A stretch of 64,000 bases of DNA, from positions 62,001-126,000 of the forward strand of contig JADWOT020000642.1 in the NCBI GenBank assembly GCA_036345935.2, read 5' to 3'. Of the stretch, positions 23,661-35,277 are shown piece after piece. The position numbers and the translations under genes were made by a program. The notes below the pieces were generated by a model. The model did no database searches, was not told the origin of the DNA, and saw only the letters and a list, made by a program, of their open reading frames with translations. Each line of letters starts with the position of its first letter. Position 1 is the first letter of the stretch. Source of the stretch: Taenia hydatigena. Lineage: Eukaryota; Platyhelminthes; Cestoda; Cyclophyllidea; Taeniidae.

Positions 23661-24870
23661 GTTTAGTGCAATTGCAGAAATTGCAAAAGTCAAAGCGAAT
23701 CCGTCAGACGTATTGAAAGTATAAGTCAAGAGAGGTCCACCTCTTTTGGAGATTGCGAGAACTGATAGTAATCCGCCAGTTGCGATTGCATTACCTGACA
23801 AAGATTTCGTGGTTGTGGGGATAATAGGAATCGAAGGGAATCCTCAGTATTATTGGCTACATAGGTCGGCGTGGATGCTTTAGTTATGGTGAGTGCAGGA
23901 GTAGTGGATGTCTTCCCAGTCAAGGTGTACAAAGCAGTGGCTTTGCTTTTCTGTTTGCAGGAATCGGAGCGGATACCTCAGTCGCGGTTTGTACGAAAAT
24001 TAAGGCAGATTTGCTGGTTTTGTCTCCAGCCTCCAAAGTGGGCTCCCGAGTAGAGAGGATTTTGGGAGTTGAAGATGATTCTCTCGTAGTGGCGGTAACG
24101 GAAGTCAGAGTGGATCGCTTCGTCATAGCAACTGAAGGCTTCGGTTCTGATTAATTTGTTGTTGTGAATAAAGAAGTCGATGTGGATCCCTCAATCGCGG
24201 CGTCCGCAAGAGGTGAGGCGGGTACCTCACTCGTAGTGATTACAGAAGAAGATTCAAATCGCATTGAGATTGCGGTTCCAGTAAGAAAATTAGACCTCCC
24301 AGTCGTGATCATCACGAAAGTCGACGTGGATTCGCCAGCTGTGGCTGTGGAGCCAAAGTAGACTCCCCGTTAGTGATGATTTCAGTCGTAGAATGGGGTT
24401 CATTAGTAGTGCTTATTACAGAATTGGAAGTAAACCCGATGGTTATGGGGATTGGAGGACTAAGTTCGGACAGAGCTGCCGTGGTGAACAAAGGGATCGA
24501 TGTGGGTCCGGATGGTGGTAGTTGCGGGAACCATTGTAGGGGTGCCTCTGTCGGTGATCGCAGAAGTCGAGGCAGAGGTCGTAGATGGGATGAGTAGAGG
24601 AGCCGAGGCAGTTTCCACATCGTGATGCTTGAGGAAGATAAAAGAGATCGTCCTGTCATGGTGATTTCGAGCGTCGAAATAGATCTGCCTGTTGTGATTG
24701 CAGGAGCTGAGGTAGATTCCCTATCATCAGACGCGACGACTAAATAAGTGCGAGTAGGTCCTTCGGTCATTGTAACTTCAGAAGCAGAGGTAAATCTCCT
24801 AGTGCTGACTGATGCAGGGGTTGCGAAAGCTTCCCCATAGATGACAGCAGACCGTCCTCTCTTTACTCGA
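23660..24870 (-). pseudogene. Module M: largest mucin-like repeat exon
   Basis: The - strand carries the longest open frame in the window (24911 to 24312, 199 codons). It contains ESTSAPAITTGRSISTLEIT and NSVISTTNEPHSTTEI, built on 12-residue (36-bp) units. In its middle, about 24620 to 24480, the Ser/Thr frame shifts (ASTSAITDRGTPTMVPATTT lies in another frame) and later returns, so two compensating indels are likely. Further units (KTSTTPALTITKASTP) continue to about 23700 after stops. It lies 3' of the B and A exons on the same strand. A cell-surface, O-glycosylated stalk is an inference from composition only. Confidence 0.6.
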
Positions 24871-25130
24871 ATAAACATCTTTTCACGATATCCATCAGAG
24901 TATACATGCAATCTAATTGTTAACTCTGCATCAAAGGCATGTTTGACAACCTTGATAAATGCGTTAATTCAAATGTTTGCAGCGGATCTCATGTCAGTAA
25001 TTAACAGTTAGTGACTTAGTAGATTTTGATGTTTGTGACAAAGAAGACGGTGTTAAATAACCAATTTGGGGTAATCTCAAGAATTTAAAAATTACCACCG
25101 CATTTGGTAAAACGGGCAAAATAGACTGAC

Positions 25131-25396
25131 CTCATCACAAGTTCACTAAAGGAACTAACGAATTCAAATTTCATTGAAACATCGGGTTGATAGTGCACAA
25201 AAACGGCGGCGGAAAAGGATGCTTGTGGCTTCAATTCCGTGAAGGCATAGAATTGACCTGAGGAGACATGAATGTTTTTCTGCTCTCCATCATCGATACT
25301 CCATTCAATGGTGTAACCGGTAGTGAGGCCGTTGGGTTTGGCTATTGGATGCCACGTCGACGGCTCCAAGCTTCACATTCTGGGGAGCACTAAGAT
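25131..25396 (-). pseudogene. Module A: best preserved FN3 exon
   Basis: After acceptor ctctgctttctgcag it reads LSAPQNVKLGAV. A one-base shift then leads to WHPIAKPNGLTTGYTIEWSI, then FYAFTELKPQASFSAAVFVH and YQPDVSMKFEF. These are the expected FN3 landmarks: start APQN, Trp-x-Pro, PNG turn, GYTIEW strand, and L-K-P before the F-G strands. A donor-like gtcagt follows at 25130. The single shift near 25370 is the only clear lesion. It could be a real defect or a base error. Confidence 0.65.
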
Positions 25397-25587
25397 CTGC
25401 AGAAAGCAGAGCGAGTCAATCAATGATCATAAATTGAGGAGAAATTGGTCCTGATATGTCCCCATGTTCCGCGCATACATTGATAGGTGCAAAAGCTCAA
25501 ACGCAAAAGTGGACATATGTGGAGCAACCGCCGTTTGCATAGAAGTGGGCTAAGATTAGATAACAAGGACAGACTTGCGTTCAATAC

Positions 25588-25877
25588 TTCAAATACCAAC
25601 GGGTCAGCCAACTCGCTGTAAGTATTGGGCTGCATCAGCCCACGCACTGTGATTGCATACGATAGTGACGGGATCAGTCCCTCTACTTGGCACTCTCGTT
25701 CTCCATCAGTAAGGCTGATCTCTGAATACCACGGATTTTGTGGAACTGGACTACTGATCCTCATTAGGACCTCGAAGCCACAAAAATCCCCTTTAACGTC
25801 CTTAGGGTCGTGTATTACCTTGTCCAACTCTTCGTTTTCTTCATGGAATGCTGCCTCAAATGTAGGTTTTTTCTTAC
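25588..25877 (-). CDS. Module B: intact FN3-like exon
   Basis: The acceptor is acatctacag. After two bases, 96 codons run without a stop: KKKPTFEAAFHEENEELDKV, then GDFCGFEVLMRISSPVPQNP, SEISLTDGERECQVEGLIPS and LSYAITVRGLMQPNTYSELA. It ends near VFE with a possible donor gtattg. Strands G-FEV-x-MR, E-G-L-x-P-S-x-x-Y-x-I-T-V-R-G and SELADP fit the second half of an FN3 domain; the first half lacks the usual Trp-x-Pro. It is the only B copy seen without a stop. Whether it is expressed is unknown. Confidence 0.6.
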
Positions 25878-25994
25878 CTGTAGATGTTCATTTGTAGCAC
25901 TTGCATAAAGAATAAGCAGTTCCGCTTTTTTCAATTTCGCGCCTGTTTTTATAATTTGTGATAAAGATGATACTTCAAAAATCCTTACACATCC

Positions 25995-26075
25995 TATGGA
26001 GTTCATGTTCCTCAGTAATGGGCCATACAAATGAACAAGTTGAAATGCAAATTTCAGAGGCGCAATATGGCCCTG
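25995..26075 (+). pseudogene. Module C-related fragment
   Basis: The + strand reads MGHTNEQVEMQISEAQYGP, aligning with GCHTNEAELKRHLQSRNAF from 41235. It is more diverged than the others. Confidence 0.35.
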
Positions 26076-26619
26076 GTTGCTGCAGAGCAATATGTGGATC
26101 CGAAGGCATTTTAAAGGCTGATACGGAGGACGCGAAAGTAATTAGACTGCGATCAAATGCTTCAAATATTTTGTTATCCACATTATATTTGCTAACCACT
26201 AGGTCATTCTCATTCGTCGAATAATTCCACACGTGTGCAAGTGAGAGTGGGTCAGTAAAATGCACGTAAGTATCTTACTCATTGCAAGAGCAAAGTCATC
26301 GTGCAGGATGAATGTTGTCAAAAAACTGAGGTAGAATTGAACCAGCATCGTCACTTCAGAAAGTGGTGCGATTGCTTCCCACTCATGGTGTGCTTATAAG
26401 AATTTTCAAGATCCTTATCAGCCTACGATTTGGCTTTTTTGACCTATGAAGTGATTACTGCGTTTACGTGCACTGTGACACCACGCATAATGTGATCATG
26501 TGGTTACTGGTGCTAGAATCACAAGCAATAGCTGAATAGCATTCATCCTCAATCTTGCAACACCGGCAACTTTCATGGTGATTGTCGCAAAGAATCTGAG
26601 GAGATGAACTCATACTCAG

Positions 26620-26720
26620 TCAGCTTTTCCTGACTGACTGATTATTGCGTTCACACCGCACGTCGCGTCTGTGTTGACTCTAACATGTTGATCTACAGAA
26701 CCGTCTGCTGAAAAGCTCTC
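26620..26720 (+). repeat. Direct repeat, copy 1
   Basis: The block attgcgttcacaccgcacgt continues with cgcgtctgtgttgactc and gatctacagaacc. It recurs about 520 bp downstream. In both copies a matching frame reads HVASV or HVAPV, then a stop, then STEP, which might be the tail of an FN3 domain. Confidence 0.55.
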
Positions 26721-27149
26721 GTCCGGTAAACATTTGAACGAGGATGGATAGAATCAAGGCAAATGGCGTGCACAAGACTCGGTTTGTAATATCTAGCAAC
26801 CCAGTTTTTGATTTGTTCCACCGCAAACGAATTTCAAAACAATGCAGAGCATAGATTTAAGCTACTCAAGAAACCCAGAGATGAAGTTTGTGTCACTGGT
26901 CACTGGGCTCCTGAGGACAAGAGACTCACCAAAACATGCACAATCTTTGAAATGCTAGTTTGTTGTTCCTTGAGAAGAGCTCCTATTACATGCAATGTAC
27001 GAAAGGGGTTGGAACTCTTTTCTATCACGTTTACCTGTTTCATTGGTTCACTTTTGGGGATAAAAGACCAAATGGTCGGCGGTGCGTGCACTGGAATAGG
27101 CTTGCGGATAACTCAATCTGACTTGGACGCATATCCATGGCATTTCCGC

Positions 27150-27240
27150 TATCCATTATCTGTTATCGACGCAATAGGTCCAACACGCACGCACGTCGCG
27201 CCTGTGTTTGCTCACGCACGCTGATCCACAGAACCCCGTG
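27150..27240 (+). repeat. Direct repeat, copy 2
   Basis: The block cgacgcaataggtccaacac and then gcacgtcgcgcctgtgtttg matches 26620-26720. The frame reads THVAPVFAHAR, stop, STEP, parallel to copy 1. Confidence 0.55.
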
Positions 27241-28334
27241 CTACGAAGAATTATCCCATTGAGTGTTTGGCTTAGGGGTTGGTAAGATTAAGAATCCCAA
27301 AGCACCATAATTTCTGACAGCACAATGGCAAATAACATATCTATCTCCCTTCTAATAGTACTTACTTAAATAAGCCAGAGGGCAAGGCACTAGATTATTC
27401 TAGAGCCAGGCACGAAGCAGCCACTCCTGAAAAGTAGAAACAGAAGCCTTTCTGGAGGTACGGGTGTCCCCAAAGCCTGTTTTGAGGCGGTCAAGCATGT
27501 TCCGAATTGAATTTTTAGCATTGGGTTCAAGTGCAGCATGAATAAAGTACCTGACCCTATACGCCAACCGACAGCGTTCAGTTAAATAGGCTTTTCACAT
27601 GCTCACCTGATGACCCCAACTTTTACACAGTGGTACTTACTACACGCCTTGCCTTCTTTAGCGCCTTGCTTTTATTCTCTTAATTCCAAGTCCGTTGACA
27701 GTTAGTCGATGTCTTGGGCTGTGCCTTTGTGTCCAGACCCGTTCATTCGTCACTCCTTCAAGTTGCATTGGTAAATTGATCCTCGTGGACTTGATGGTGC
27801 CCTGGTGATGCTTGCCCTCACTTACTGTTGAATGAATAGAAGTAGATCGAAGCACTCAGGGCCTCGTCTGTAATGTGATGGTCGGATTTGTGCCCTAAAT
27901 GGCAGCTCTAGTTATTGTACAACTTGGCAAAGTGAATGAAGAGAATATTAGTTCTAAAATAGAAGAGTAACTAAAGTCGTGTAGCACTTTTTTGAAACAA
28001 ATCCAGTATTGGTGGGACGCTGACCTAGACGGTGTCATCAGGAATGCCGGAAGACGGACCAATTTTATTCTGGCAATAATATCCACGTGCAGACAACCGC
28101 GCACAGTTCTGTGTGCACAAGGTTCTGGAACATTCCATGTCATTAACGGATCCAGTCCTTCAATTTAATATCCTAGCTCCTTGGCGACATAATTGACCAA
28201 ACATTAAGTTGAATAAGAACCAAGCCTAAGCCTGTGTCCCAATGAGCCAATCAATCGCGACCGTCTGATCCTCGGCATTAAATAAACATTAGCAGGCTCA
28301 AAGCGCAGCCCATGCATACACAGTCAATACGGAT
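27241..28334. other. Spacer stretch without a recognised gene
   Basis: A short block near 27480 resembles the left arm near 11400. No supported exon was found. Confidence 0.4.
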
Positions 28335-28400
28335 TGTGTACTCGAGTGCGAATCCCGCATTACTGGCCGCACTGTAGAATGGAGTCTGGATTCCACATGG
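28335..28400 (+). pseudogene. Module A (FN3) trace
   Basis: The stretch gcgaatcccgcattactggc followed by cgcactgtagaatggagtct aligns with the GYTIEWSL part of A (29231), with a short deletion and a stop. It is a weak match. Confidence 0.35.
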
Positions 28401-28689
28401 CAGTAAGGTATCAATCGTCCTCCAAGAAATTACTATGACTTCACTAATTAGAGGTCGGGACAAACAAGCGTCGTCTCTATTTGTGCATAAAATCAACCAA
28501 ACATTTCGGCGAATCTTGATTATGTCGGAACTCGCAGTGTTTCGTGAACACAGCCACACCACCGCCAACACGATGTTAGTCCATGCCCTTCATTTGATCC
28601 ATAGCAATGCCATGATCCAATGCTGAATATTGTACACAGTAAATTGAACCCTACAGAATGTGGATTTTTGCGATATCATTCCTATTGCA

Positions 28690-28965
28690 AACCGTAAAAG
28701 TGGGCGAGAAATTTGATAAGAAAGTAGAATTGCATATTAATACACGAGTCTAACTACGTCAAAGGGGACTTCAGTGGCCTCGAGGTCCTAATGAGGATCT
28801 GTAGCCTGGTTCTACGAAGTCCGTGGCACACAGAGGTTAACCTTACTGCTGGAGAACGAGAATGTCATGCAGAGGGCCTGGTCCGATCAATAGCATATTC
28901 AATCACTACATGGATTACTTAAGTAAGTTGGCTGATCCATTGGTACTTGACGTGATGCTCCAAGG
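28690..28965 (+). pseudogene. Module B (FN3-like) pseudo-exon
   Basis: It reads GDFSGLEVLMRICSLVLRSP, WHTEVNLTAGERECHAEGLV and SIAYSITT, then a stop, with LADPLVLD in another frame. It has strong identity to the intact copy at 25588-25877 over the middle. The 5' part contains stops and no clear acceptor. Confidence 0.7.
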
Positions 28966-29150
28966 TCCATCCTTTTAAATTAATGTTGGTCGACTTATAT
29001 GCATTCAGTGGTTGATCCACAGCAATTAAACCTCACGTTCCAGTTCCAAAACTTACCGCCAATTACGTCTATACAAATGGCAGTACATAGACACATAAGA
29101 ATCCATTTCTCTTCAAGCAGTGATTTCCTCTATAATAACCCTGCTCCTTG

Positions 29151-29390
29151 CAGTTCTTGGTGTTCCCCGGAGTGGGAAACTTGAAGCAATCCACACTTAC
29201 ATAGTGGTAATGGCTTAGGATCCGCAAGCTAACCCCTATGGTCGCACTGCTGGCTATACCATTGAATGGAGTCTTGATTGCGTATCGCAGGAAAATTCTT
29301 TGCTCACCTGAAACCTCGACAAATCGTTTTCGCCACTGTGTACGTCCGAATTCAACAGGAAGGTATGGCTAAATTTGGATACCCTGGGTC
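29151..29390 (+). pseudogene. Module A (FN3) pseudo-exon
   Basis: After acceptor ccctgctccttgcag it reads LGVPRSGKLEAIHTYI, then stops, then ANPYGRTAGYTIEWSLDCVS, then a frameshift into HLKPRQIVFATVYVRIQQEG. All A landmarks are present in order but in different frames. Confidence 0.7.
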
Positions 29391-29661
29391 CAGCAGGAGT
29401 CTTCTCTTAGCAGCTACACCTAAGCATAGCTGGTCCTTTCCTTTTCTTTCCTCAGTGCAACAGCATGCTTAAAACCCGAAATTTGTACTATACAGAATGT
29501 TTGTAATGTCTTTACTTACCGACATTCATTCAAATGGGGCACATAGGCATTTTACATCCTCTCACAGCAAAACCCGATGCAAAAATGAGCACGACGAAGG
29601 AGAACCACTTTAGTTTTGATTCGTTTCCTTCGCTCTAATATCTTTTATCCACCTGTTTCAG

Positions 29662-29975
29662 GCATGTGAAGGTCGACTTTTGCGGCAACTTACTACGGAG
29701 ACATTCGCAACTTGCAGGCATCGATACGCAATCTTAAGGGCGTAGTGGAAGAATCGGTGGTTTTGAAGTCTCAATGAAGACCAGTAGCCATACTTTACAA
29801 AAGCATTTGGATTCCGTGGTCACTCTCACTGTTGATGAGTGAGAATTTCAAAAGGAGAGCCTGGAACCATCAGTCACCTATACGATCACAGTGCGTAGAC
29901 TCGTACTGCCCGACGCTTTAGCATGATGGCCGATCCATTGGTAGTTGAAGTAATACCTGCGGATCTATCCTCATC
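29662..29975 (+). pseudogene. Module B (FN3-like) pseudo-exon
   Basis: After acceptor tccacctgtttcag the frame shows STFAATYYGDIRNLQ. A later frame reads GRIGGFEVSMKTSSHTLQKH, SVVTLTVDE, a stop, and then LEPSVTYTITVRRLVLPDAL. It covers the full module with a TGA at its second codon after the start and further lesions. It is the last module before the right palindrome joint. Confidence 0.7.
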
Positions 29976-30045
29976 CCAACCTCTGCTAACATTTTAATTG
30001 GTCTTTTTACACCTATTCCTACTGACATGGGGAAAATAGGGAAAT

Positions 30046-30105
30046 ACACGTTTCTGGGTTAGAGATGTCGCCTCAGTTCTGCCTCATTCAGTTGGCAACC
30101 GGCAT
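30046..30105 (-). pseudogene. Module C fragment at the right palindrome edge (mirror)
   Basis: This is the mirror copy of 19975-20034. Here the module is cut off: sequence before 30046 shows no module homology, which marks this as the new joint. Confidence 0.45.
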
Positions 30106-30848
30106 CTTAAATGGTGATTTTCGCACTAACAATGGGTAAGATCTTCCCCTCAGACCCTCCACTCCGTACAGCATAAGTGTAAAAACTTCCAGCAAATGGG
30201 ACTTTATTAAGGATGGGTAATCTATCAAGGATAGTGAACATCGTTAACATATTAATAGGTGACAACGGCTAGTGGTGGCTAAGTTACTTTCTCTCCCTTC
30301 AATCACATCACTTAGCTTTGTATCACAGTTAAATCGATATGGCAAAACTGAGTGGACTCATTTGCAGCCTCGGTAAAATTATTTTGCATTTACACACACT
30401 TCGGAATGATTAGGACTTTATTTTGCTGATCATGCTTCTAATGTATTCCATTAATTGGCAAGTCTTTCAGGAGGGGAGAGAATTGGGGGACTGTTCCGTC
30501 TCCAAAGCGAGACGTTCGAAAGCAGACTTGTCGATGACGGACGGTGCATCCTAAAATGCACAACACACGACTCATCGCCATTTCGTAGGTCCACGCATGC
30601 ATGCCATGGCTTCTTATTAACCTACCTACCGTTACTACTGTCTTCAGTCAACTGGCACCACACCGTTGCACCTCACTTGCCACCAAACTTCTCTCCATCA
30701 CAATCAACTCTGCCCAAAAAAGCACTTATCGAATTCCGTTTCCTGTTTACTACCCATTTCATGGAAGAGGCAAGAACGAACGCTATGCCTATTCCAAGCT
30801 ACATCCATTTGAGCTGTGTAGGTACCGACTGCCTACACTTTACTTAAG

Positions 30849-31032
30849 GTGTGTCCGAACACTAGTGAGCCCTACTGTGAACAAAGCAGATTTCAGTCTG
30901 TAAACGCATTATCTGAGGCAGTGACCGCTGGCGAATTGGATATCTGCAATCTGTGCAAAGTGAATATGGAGGCGGCTGAAGGTGAAGTGCACTTAATGGG
31001 TCACGGGAGGGCCACGAAAGCCGGACTCACAG
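30849..31032 (+). CDS. Module E candidate exon (mirror)
   Basis: This is the right-arm mirror of 19048-19231, with the same intact frame and donor. It is followed on this strand by F, B and A fragments. Confidence 0.4.
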
Positions 31033-31404
31033 GTAAGCAGAAGCCAAGTCATGCCTATGTCTACCTCATTCAGCTGCTTATTGCTTCATTTGCGATTCAC
31101 ACTATGCGATTGCATCTAATTTACATATCTGATGGGGAGGGGAGGAAGGGAAGTATAAACAGGAGAGTTAACTGCAACATTATAGCTGTGGTAATCAAGG
31201 CCGTATCTCACCCTATTATACTCCGATAGCGCCAGCCGACTTGGAATCTTAGTGATGATAAATCATTATTCACAGCTCCTTTTCAAGCATCGACACCATT
31301 GGGATGATGCGTATAAGGAATAGAAACTGAACGTGAACCGAACAAAGTCCTTTAAAAGGAATCCTCTAGCCTTACCGCTTGAAGTGTTTCAAATTTGTGC
31401 TTAA

Positions 31405-31595
31405 TACAGCTGCAGTTAGTGTCCTAGTTAACGATGACACGAAGAAGTCCATTACGATCGGTGATTTAGGTTTGAACGCAAGGTATAAATGTGCTGTGAT
31501 AGCAGGCATGGTTTCAGCAGATGAACAGGATCATACAGAATAGACAAGTGCGCCTGATCCGCTATTTCTCATTCCTGCCATGGACGAAGGTGCGT
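31405..31595 (+). pseudogene. Module F: FN3 C-terminal half (mirror)
   Basis: This is the right-arm mirror of 18485-18675. Confidence 0.5.
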
Positions 31596-31704
31596 GAGCC
31601 TTTTGCAGACACGATAACCTAAGCCGAGTTTATTCATGTGCTAAAAAATTGCTTTGAGTTTTATCAACATAATTCATCCAACCTCCTCCTGTCTACTCTC
31701 GCAG

Positions 31705-32005
31705 CCATGTTAGAAGCGACACTTGAGGCAATCTACAACAGGGCTTTTGAGACACTTGACTTACCAGTGCGGGATACTGTGGACGATGAAGGAGATTCCG
31801 GTGGCATCCAGGTCTTGAGAAGAATCGGCTGTCTCGACTCACAAAATCCGTGGAAATCTGTAGTCAGCGTCGGTGCTGAAGAGTGAGAACATGAAATGGT
31901 GGGACCAGACCTATCAACGAAATACGCGGTTATAGCGCGTGGATGCGCGGTGTATGGTAGCTTCAGCGCGTCGGCTGCTTGCATTTCGACTGTTTCTGAT
32001 CTACT
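31705..32005 (+). pseudogene. Module B pseudo-exon, one stop (mirror)
   Basis: This is the right-arm mirror of 18075-18375, carrying the same single TGA. Confidence 0.7.
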
Positions 32006-32173
32006 TGTACGCAACCAGTAGTTGCTTTTCTTTCATCTAATTTTACACTGTACTTTACCACATGCATCACCATTCTTAGGGGCATACTTGGGGAAACTCA
32101 CGGTCAAATGAAATGAATGGTGATCGATTTGCCATTGAATGATCATAGTCAATTTGCTCATTCTGTGTTGTTT

Positions 32174-32400
32174 AGATCTTAATGCTCCGCAGAATATGAA
32201 ACTTGCGGTAATCGACCAGCACATGGTACACATGCTATGGCAACCGCCACCCAAACTCATTGGTTGCATTGCAGGCCATATCGTCGAATTGAGTCTTGAC
32301 TATAAATAGCAGGAAATAATCAGTTTTATCGAACCCAACGCTAGTGCTTTCGAAAAAGCGGGGCCAGCACAGATAGGTTTTGTTGCTGTTGGTAAGCACG
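32174..32400 (+). pseudogene. Module A pseudo-exon (mirror)
   Basis: This is the right-arm mirror of 17680-17906. On this strand it follows F (31405) and B (31705). Confidence 0.7.
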
Positions 32401-32547
32401 ACAGGTGGAACCAATCCCGGTGATTGAGGGTGACCATTCAGACATAATAGCACAAAGTCGACAGCAATAAGCTAACAACGTTACTGTTCAACTTGCAAAT
32501 ACTCCTCCTATTTTGACTACCTCGAAGAACGTTACGATAACTGTCTA

Positions 32548-32660
32548 TAATTCAGTCAGCCTTCCTGACTCACTAATTGCTGCATTAGCTCTCCATTAGC
32601 TGAATTTTGAGTGAGCTGCTGCTCACTTTAATCCTAAGGCCTACAAGTCACAGGAAGACA
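32548..32660 (+). repeat. Module G, second copy (mirror)
   Basis: This is the right-arm mirror of 17420-17532. It follows the + strand run E-F-B-A. Confidence 0.5.
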
Positions 32661-33159
32661 CGGTTGCCAGAGTCAACCAAATTTGACCGACCCAGTTCCC
32701 ACTCGACAGCCACTAGATTCACGCGCTTTTACTCACAAGCATTACTTGATAAGACCATCTGTCCGAACAACCCTATCACCTGCTTATCTGGTTGGAACTC
32801 AGATTGGCCCGGCTGGCTAGCTCGCACAGGACCTCCCAGTTGTGTTTATTTGCCACTTAAGTTATAACATGCAAGTCTATTTTTTTCTCAAACAACTCAA
32901 CCACTATTAAAGTAAACTACTTGCTATAATGATTGCCCTCTTATTATTGCACACTGGGTATGCAAATGCAGGAAATTTTGGTCTAATATAAAGCGTGCAT
33001 GTATGAGTGTCGCTGTGGGTAGATGCTTGGGGGATAAGTAATTTGACATAGTAACAATACCATCACTGCTTGTTGCAATGAAGCAGTGGAATTATAATAA
33101 AAGAAGTAAAAACACCACTTATTAGGATAGGCACGGGTTGCAGATAGTTATGTGTCAAA

Positions 33160-33695
33160 AGCTCACATGAAAGCAATCGCCACGGAGATGAGTGCGACAG
33201 TAGTAATCACACAAATTGAGGCAGGTCCGCCAGACATGTTGATAGCAAGGGTTGAGCGAGATCCACCAGTCTTAGAGACTACGGAGACCGATGGGACCCT
33301 CCAGTTGCAACTGCTAAGCCAAGGTTGGGTGCAGATCCCTTAAATGTGATGTTTGTTGGAGTAGAAGCATATAGCTGCGCTGTGGCGGCCGGAAAAGTCT
33401 GTGTGGATACTCAAACCTTGGCAACTAAGAAGGTTTGGCTGGTACCCTAGTCTTGATTATTACAGGGTTTGAGACAGTGTCATCAGTCGTCTTGGTCGCT
33501 AGAGACGGAGCAAATCGCCTTGTTCTGGTAATCGCAGGAGTCGCAGCTGACCCTTCATTTTTCACAATCAAAGATGCAAGCACCATGAGTTCGGTTGTCG
33601 CTGGATTTGAGAGTAATGGCCTATGTAGGACAGCCATCCCTGAGCTTTCACACGAATCAAGGGGTTTTCTTTGTGATATAGATGCCACCAAATTG
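33160..33695 (-). repeat. Module M minisatellite (mirror)
   Basis: This is the right-arm mirror of 16385-16920. Confidence 0.6.
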
Positions 33696-33799
33696 TTAAA
33701 TTGAATTATGGGGCATTTTTGACTGTCGTATTTGCCACACGTGATTGAGTGCTTGTAGTCGATTTCAGTGCATTGGAGGACGGAAATTAATAATGGAAA

Positions 33800-33939
33800 T
33801 TTTAGTGGAATTCTAGCCTAGACTCCATTCGATTGTATAGCCAGTAGTGCAGACGCAGGATTTAGCTGGTGGATCCATGTCATATTCTCATGCAAGGATT
33901 GATTACTTCAAGTTCCATATTGCGGGATAGACTAAGATT
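33800..33939 (-). pseudogene. Module A fragment (mirror)
   Basis: This is the right-arm mirror of 16141-16280, with the same lost acceptor. Confidence 0.65.
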
Positions 33940-34079
33940 GGCAGAAAGGAGGGTGAGTGCATTCGTGAATAGTTTTGTCAGTGTATGGACCTCCGTGTAC
34001 GCTCAAGTAAAGAGCAATAAATGTGGAAAAGTTAGGCACGGAGTACAATGAAATTTTAATCATCTTTGATGGCACATGA

Positions 34080-34245
34080 TTTCACTCAATGTGGCTGCGT
34101 ATTTCGATGGCGGTTTTATTTTTCGCAATTCGTATTCCCTCCCTTCAGCATTGACGTTGATCGCAGATTGTCACGGGTTTTGGGGAATCAAGAGTGCCAA
34201 TTTTCCTGAACTCTTCATACCACGAATACCGCCTTCAATGCTCTT
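34080..34245 (-). pseudogene. Module B fragment (mirror)
   Basis: This is the right-arm mirror of 15835-16000, first in the - strand B-A-M run 34245 to 33160. Confidence 0.6.
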
Positions 34246-34309
34246 AAAACCCTGTAACTAACTCATATCAAGCAATTGCAGCAGGCAAGATGATACTTTC
34301 CTTTCATCA

Positions 34310-34960
34310 AATCACAATGAATAAGGCATCTGCTCCAGAAATCCAAACCATTTCATCCCTGCCATTTGCCTCGATTCGTCGATCACAGAGAGTGGGAGTC
34401 CTATACTGGTCTTTGCAATTGCCTTTACTGGCAAACTTATCTTGACTCCTTTACTCATCACGACAGGTTTGTCGGACTCTTACTCGCCAACCATGATGGT
34501 CAGCGGATCTGATTTCAGTCCCGAAATTACCACTACTGCGAAAACCCTATTCTGCGACAGGAGTCTCAAATATTAGGGGGTCTGCTTCGGCGTCCACAGT
34601 CACCACCAGCGAATCCACCTCGACCTACTCTGCCTCCGCCTGTTATCGCCACGTGTGAGGAAACTGTCTCCCCGATCGTAACCTTCGTGAACAAGAGGTG
34701 TGCTTCGATTTCTGTATCTACTATGAATACAGCATCTGCTTCGACTTCTCCAGTCACCACAACTGAAGAATTTCTGTCGACTTGTCCACACACCCAACCA
34801 AAGCATCTGCGCAGACATTTGTAACCACTAATGCTGCGGGTTCTCTTCCGACCCCCTTCATTCCGTAATCCTCAATTATTTCTTACGTCTAGCGAAGTTG
34901 CCTTGACTTCTGCAATTGCTGCAGTCGTACTCACCCGCATGGCAGTTATCCTTATGCAAG
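34310..34960 (+). repeat. Module M minisatellite (mirror)
   Basis: This is the right-arm mirror of 15120-15770, with the Ser/Thr strand on +. Confidence 0.55.
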
Positions 34961-35250
34961 CCAGGCTTTCTGTGTGAATCAGTGACCATCCCTCCTCTTG
35001 CTTTCGATGGCTCTAAATTAGATAGTCAAGGGGTGGAAGCTTCACAGTAGATATTCTAGTGGATCAGCGTACAAAGGCAGAGTTAAACAACAGATGCGAC
35101 GTGCATAAGTCTACAGGCTTACCAGTGGATGGTGAGCGGTTGCGAGTAAGGAGTGAAGACTCCTTGATCATGGGGCTCAGTCTGACTCTGATCCATCCCA
35201 CTAGCATACTAAAGCCTATACACTGTCTACTGCTTGACCTCTACAACGAC

Positions 35251-35277
35251 TTGGATATTAGAGTAACTAATATCCAA
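35251..35277. repeat. 11-bp hairpin (mirror)
   Basis: This is the right-arm copy of 14803-14829. Confidence 0.75.

Larger units (their letters stand above)
20035..30045. other. Unique spacer between the inverted arms
   Basis: This 10,011-bp stretch is flanked by the two arms and present once. Its left part (20035-21260) continues an old paralogous unit that begins inside the left arm. Its middle (23660-25877) holds the least decayed B-A-M set on the - strand. Its right part (28335-29975) holds alternating A and B pseudo-exons on the + strand. The spacer is therefore not neutral filler but part of the same FN3/mucin module array as the arms. Confidence 0.95.

Noticed and set aside
26808..27224. 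Open frame of 138 codons in the spacer
   Set aside because: Composition is not distinctive and no relative is seen except for the last 20 residues, which belong to a short direct repeat.
30455..30847. Open frame of 130 codons in the right arm (and its mirror 19233-19625)
   Set aside because: No family match and no good internal splice logic. The related sequence at 9248-9400 does not keep the frame, so it is probably non-coding or only partly exonic.
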